Of a DNA stretch of 64,000 nt, positions 62,487 to 64,000 are shown piece after piece; the stretch's first letter is position 1, and every line of letters begins with the position of its first letter. Made by a program: the position numbers and the translations under genes. Location: assembly GCA_019120335.1 (NCBI GenBank), contig DWVH01000064.1, forward strand, positions 1 through 64,000, given 5' to 3'. The notes under the pieces are model-generated. The model saw only the letters and a list, made by a program, of their open reading frames with translations. It was not told the origin of the DNA and did not search any database. Source of the stretch: Candidatus Enterococcus stercoripullorum (GTDB lineage: Bacteria; Bacillota; Bacilli; Lactobacillales; Enterococcaceae).

Positions 62487-62515
62487 TTGTTTCAGTCTTA
62501 AAAATGTGCTAAAAT
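62487..62515 (+). promoter_or_regulatory. Promoter of map
   Basis: TTGTTT (62487-62492), 17 bases, TAAAAT (62510-62515), 31 bases before the map start. Confidence 0.6.
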
Positions 62516-62546
62516 TAAATGAATGAAGTTTGAAAGGAAATGAAAA

Positions 62547-63311
62547 ATGATTACTTTAAAATCTGAACGTGAAATCGAAATGATGGCACAGTCTGGTGCG
62601 CTATTGGCAGATGTGCATAAACATTTACGAGATTTTATTAAACCTGGAATTACAAGTTGGGACATTGAAGTTTTTGTCCGTAATTATATTGAATCTCATG
62701 GAGGAGTGGCTGCACAAATCGGCTTTGAAGGTTATAAATACGCAACTTGTTGTAGTATTAATGATGAAATTTGTCATGGTTTTCCACGTAAAAAAGTGCT
62801 TAAAAATGGCGATTTAATCAAAGTTGACATGTGCGTAGATTTAAAAGGTGCGATTTCTGATTCATGCTGGTCTTATGCTGTTGGTGAGGCAAGTCCTGAA
62901 GTAAAACGTTTGATGGAAGTAACCAAAAAAGCTTTATATTTAGGAATCGAACAGGCCAAAGTAGGCAATCGAATTGGTGATATTGGCCATGCGATTCAAA
63001 CGTATGTAGAAGGCGAAGGATATGGGGTAGTCCGTGATTTTATCGGTCATGGCATTGGACCTACTATTCATGAAGCACCATCTGTTCCTCACTATGGCGA
63101 AAAAGGGAAAGGATTACGCCTAAAAGAAGGGATGGTTATTACGATTGAACCCATGGTAAATACGGGAACTTGGAAGATGAAAATGGATAAAAATGGTTGG
63201 ACTGCATATACCCAAGACGGCGGATTAAGTTGTCAATATGAACACAGTCTTGCCATTACAAAAGATGGTCCACGTATTTTGACATCACAAGGGGTAGAAG
63301 GTACTTACTAA
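62547..63311 (+). CDS. map: Type I methionine aminopeptidase
   Basis: This 254-residue enzyme has the metal ligands of the pita-bread fold: Asp in VDMCVDLKGAISDS, His in GHGIGPTIHEAP, Glu in TIEPMV and Glu in QYEHSLAI. It removes the initiator methionine from nascent proteins. It precedes a YihY-type membrane protein gene by 16 bases in an apparent operon. Confidence 0.93.
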   Translation: MITLKSEREIEMMAQSGALLADVHKHLRDFIKPGITSWDIEVFVRNYIESHGGVAAQIGFEGYKYATCCSINDEICHGFPRKKVLKNGDLIKVDMCVDLKGAISDSCWSYAVGEASPEVKRLMEVTKKALYLGIEQAKVGNRIGDIGHAIQTYVEGEGYGVVRDFIGHGIGPTIHEAPSVPHYGEKGKGLRLKEGMVITIEPMVNTGTWKMKMDKNGWTAYTQDGGLSCQYEHSLAITKDGPRILTSQGVEGTY

Positions 63312-63327
63312 AAAAGGAAGGGTCAAA

Positions 63328-64000
63328 ATGAAGAAAAAAGACTCTAAGAAAACCCAAAAGCTCAAAACATTTATTGATTTAATGTCAGTAAGAATGCAAA
63401 ATTCAGAGATAGGCGTCACTTCTTCAGTTGTCGCCTATTATCTGTTATTGTCCTTTTTTCCGTTATTGATTGCGGTTGGAAATATTTTACCGCTATTTCA
63501 TTTTAACCAAAATCAAGTTTTAACCATGTTAAAGACAATGATGCCACAAGAAATCTATTTATTGTTTGCTCCTTCTATTAAGGCTGTATTGACTAGTGGT
63601 TCTAAGGAGTTGCTTTCGATTTCAGCTGTGGCGACGTTATGGTCTGCGAGTAAGAGTATTAATGCTTTACAAATTGCGATGAATAAGGCTTACGGGGTGA
63701 CTGGGACAACAAATTATCTAGTCATGCGCCTAGTGTCGATGCTTATGCTCATTCTTTTTTTTGCAGCGATTGTTGGTGTGGTAATCGTTATCGGGTTTGG
63801 TAAAGTAGCGTTGGATTGGATTCAGCCGCATTTGAATATTCCTGATTCTATCATTACGACTTTCCAAACAGTGAAGTGGCCAGCAACAATCATTGTGTTA
63901 CTGGCAATTTTAACTTTGGTGTATTGGATTATTCCTAATGCAAAAATTGGGATTCGCTCGGCTTTTCCAGGTGCGGTGTTAGCAACAATCGGCTGGCTAG
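63328..64000 (+). CDS. YihY/virulence factor BrkB family membrane protein (partial)
   Basis: The frame begins at ATG 63328 behind AAGGAAGGG and runs off the window end; 224 residues are visible. The pattern SSVVAYYLLLSFFPLLIAVGN, the repeated alternation of helices and SASKSINALQIAMNKAYG fit the YihY/BrkB (former RNase BN) family, about 300 residues, six helices. It is not a ribonuclease; the function is unknown. Confidence 0.85.
   Translation, partial: MKKKDSKKTQKLKTFIDLMSVRMQNSEIGVTSSVVAYYLLLSFFPLLIAVGNILPLFHFNQNQVLTMLKTMMPQEIYLLFAPSIKAVLTSGSKELLSISAVATLWSASKSINALQIAMNKAYGVTGTTNYLVMRLVSMLMLILFFAAIVGVVIVIGFGKVALDWIQPHLNIPDSIITTFQTVKWPATIIVLLAILTLVYWIIPNAKIGIRSAFPGAVLATIGWL

Noticed and set aside
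1-64000. CRISPR array, tRNA or rRNA genes, prophage
   Set aside because: I saw no regularly spaced repeats, no cloverleaf with conserved TTCRANYC arm, and no phage structural genes in the window.

Overview
The window is a chromosomal segment of a low-GC Gram-positive bacterium of the order Lactobacillales. It is most likely an Enterococcus, judging by the full dltXABCD operon, the OadH/OadD/OadB/OadG/OadA decarboxylase set, a broken gene resembling E. hirae NapA, and IS982 and IS110 scars. The species cannot be fixed from sequence reading alone. Host genes are AT-rich with ATT isoleucine codons. One block (about 45.3-56.7 kb) uses clearly more ATC and GC-ending codons and looks acquired.

Layout: 0-1.2 kb, a nested inverted repeat and a lipid kinase on the minus strand. 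1.3-7.3 kb, CbpB and the translation/transcription genes rpmG, secE, nusG, rplK, rplA, rplJ and rplL with their leaders; a decayed sugar-transporter fragment and a lipase-like hydrolase sit between nusG and rplK. 7.3-8.5 kb, small unknown genes, one broken by a 19-bp tandem duplication. 8.5-13.4 kb, two small membrane proteins, and a TetR regulator divergent from a MacB/FtsX-type ABC exporter. 13.5-18.4 kb, an amidase, an L,D-transpeptidase, a large SseB-macrodomain protein and a PsiE protein. 18.4-22 kb, a catabolite-controlled oxaloacetate decarboxylase operon including a 41-residue OadG. 22-27.5 kb, nitroreductase, Nudix, HAD, VOC, an RclA-like flavoprotein, HxlR and a lone ornithine carbamoyltransferase. 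27.8-32.2 kb, dltXABCD. 32.3-40.3 kb, an msm raffinose-type operon (msmR, msmEFG, alpha-galactosidase, sucrose phosphorylase). 40.3-41 kb, an IS982 remnant fused to a truncated SipW-like peptidase. 41.1-45.2 kb, MarR plus a heterodimeric ABC exporter. 45.3-56.7 kb, the foreign block. 56.9-57.3 kb, a decayed IS110 transposase. 57.3-64 kb, zwf, a DtxR/MntR regulator, an M29 aminopeptidase, TetR, flavodoxin, map and the start of a YihY/BrkB protein.

The most interesting system is the 46.9-56.7 kb block. A PucR regulator and an esterase-like hydrolase diverge from an operon of a 1002-residue FdrA-YlbE (AllF-AllG) fusion, a DUF2877 protein (AllH/YlbF), an MFS carrier, a carbamate kinase and a dicarboxylate-type symporter. 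In E. coli AllFGH are the subunits of oxamate carbamoyltransferase. No allantoinase, allantoate hydrolase or ureidoglycolate enzyme is present. The operon therefore looks like a self-contained energy module: import a carbamoylated compound such as oxalurate, split it to carbamoyl phosphate, and make ATP with carbamate kinase. A lone ornithine carbamoyltransferase elsewhere in the window could feed the same kinase.
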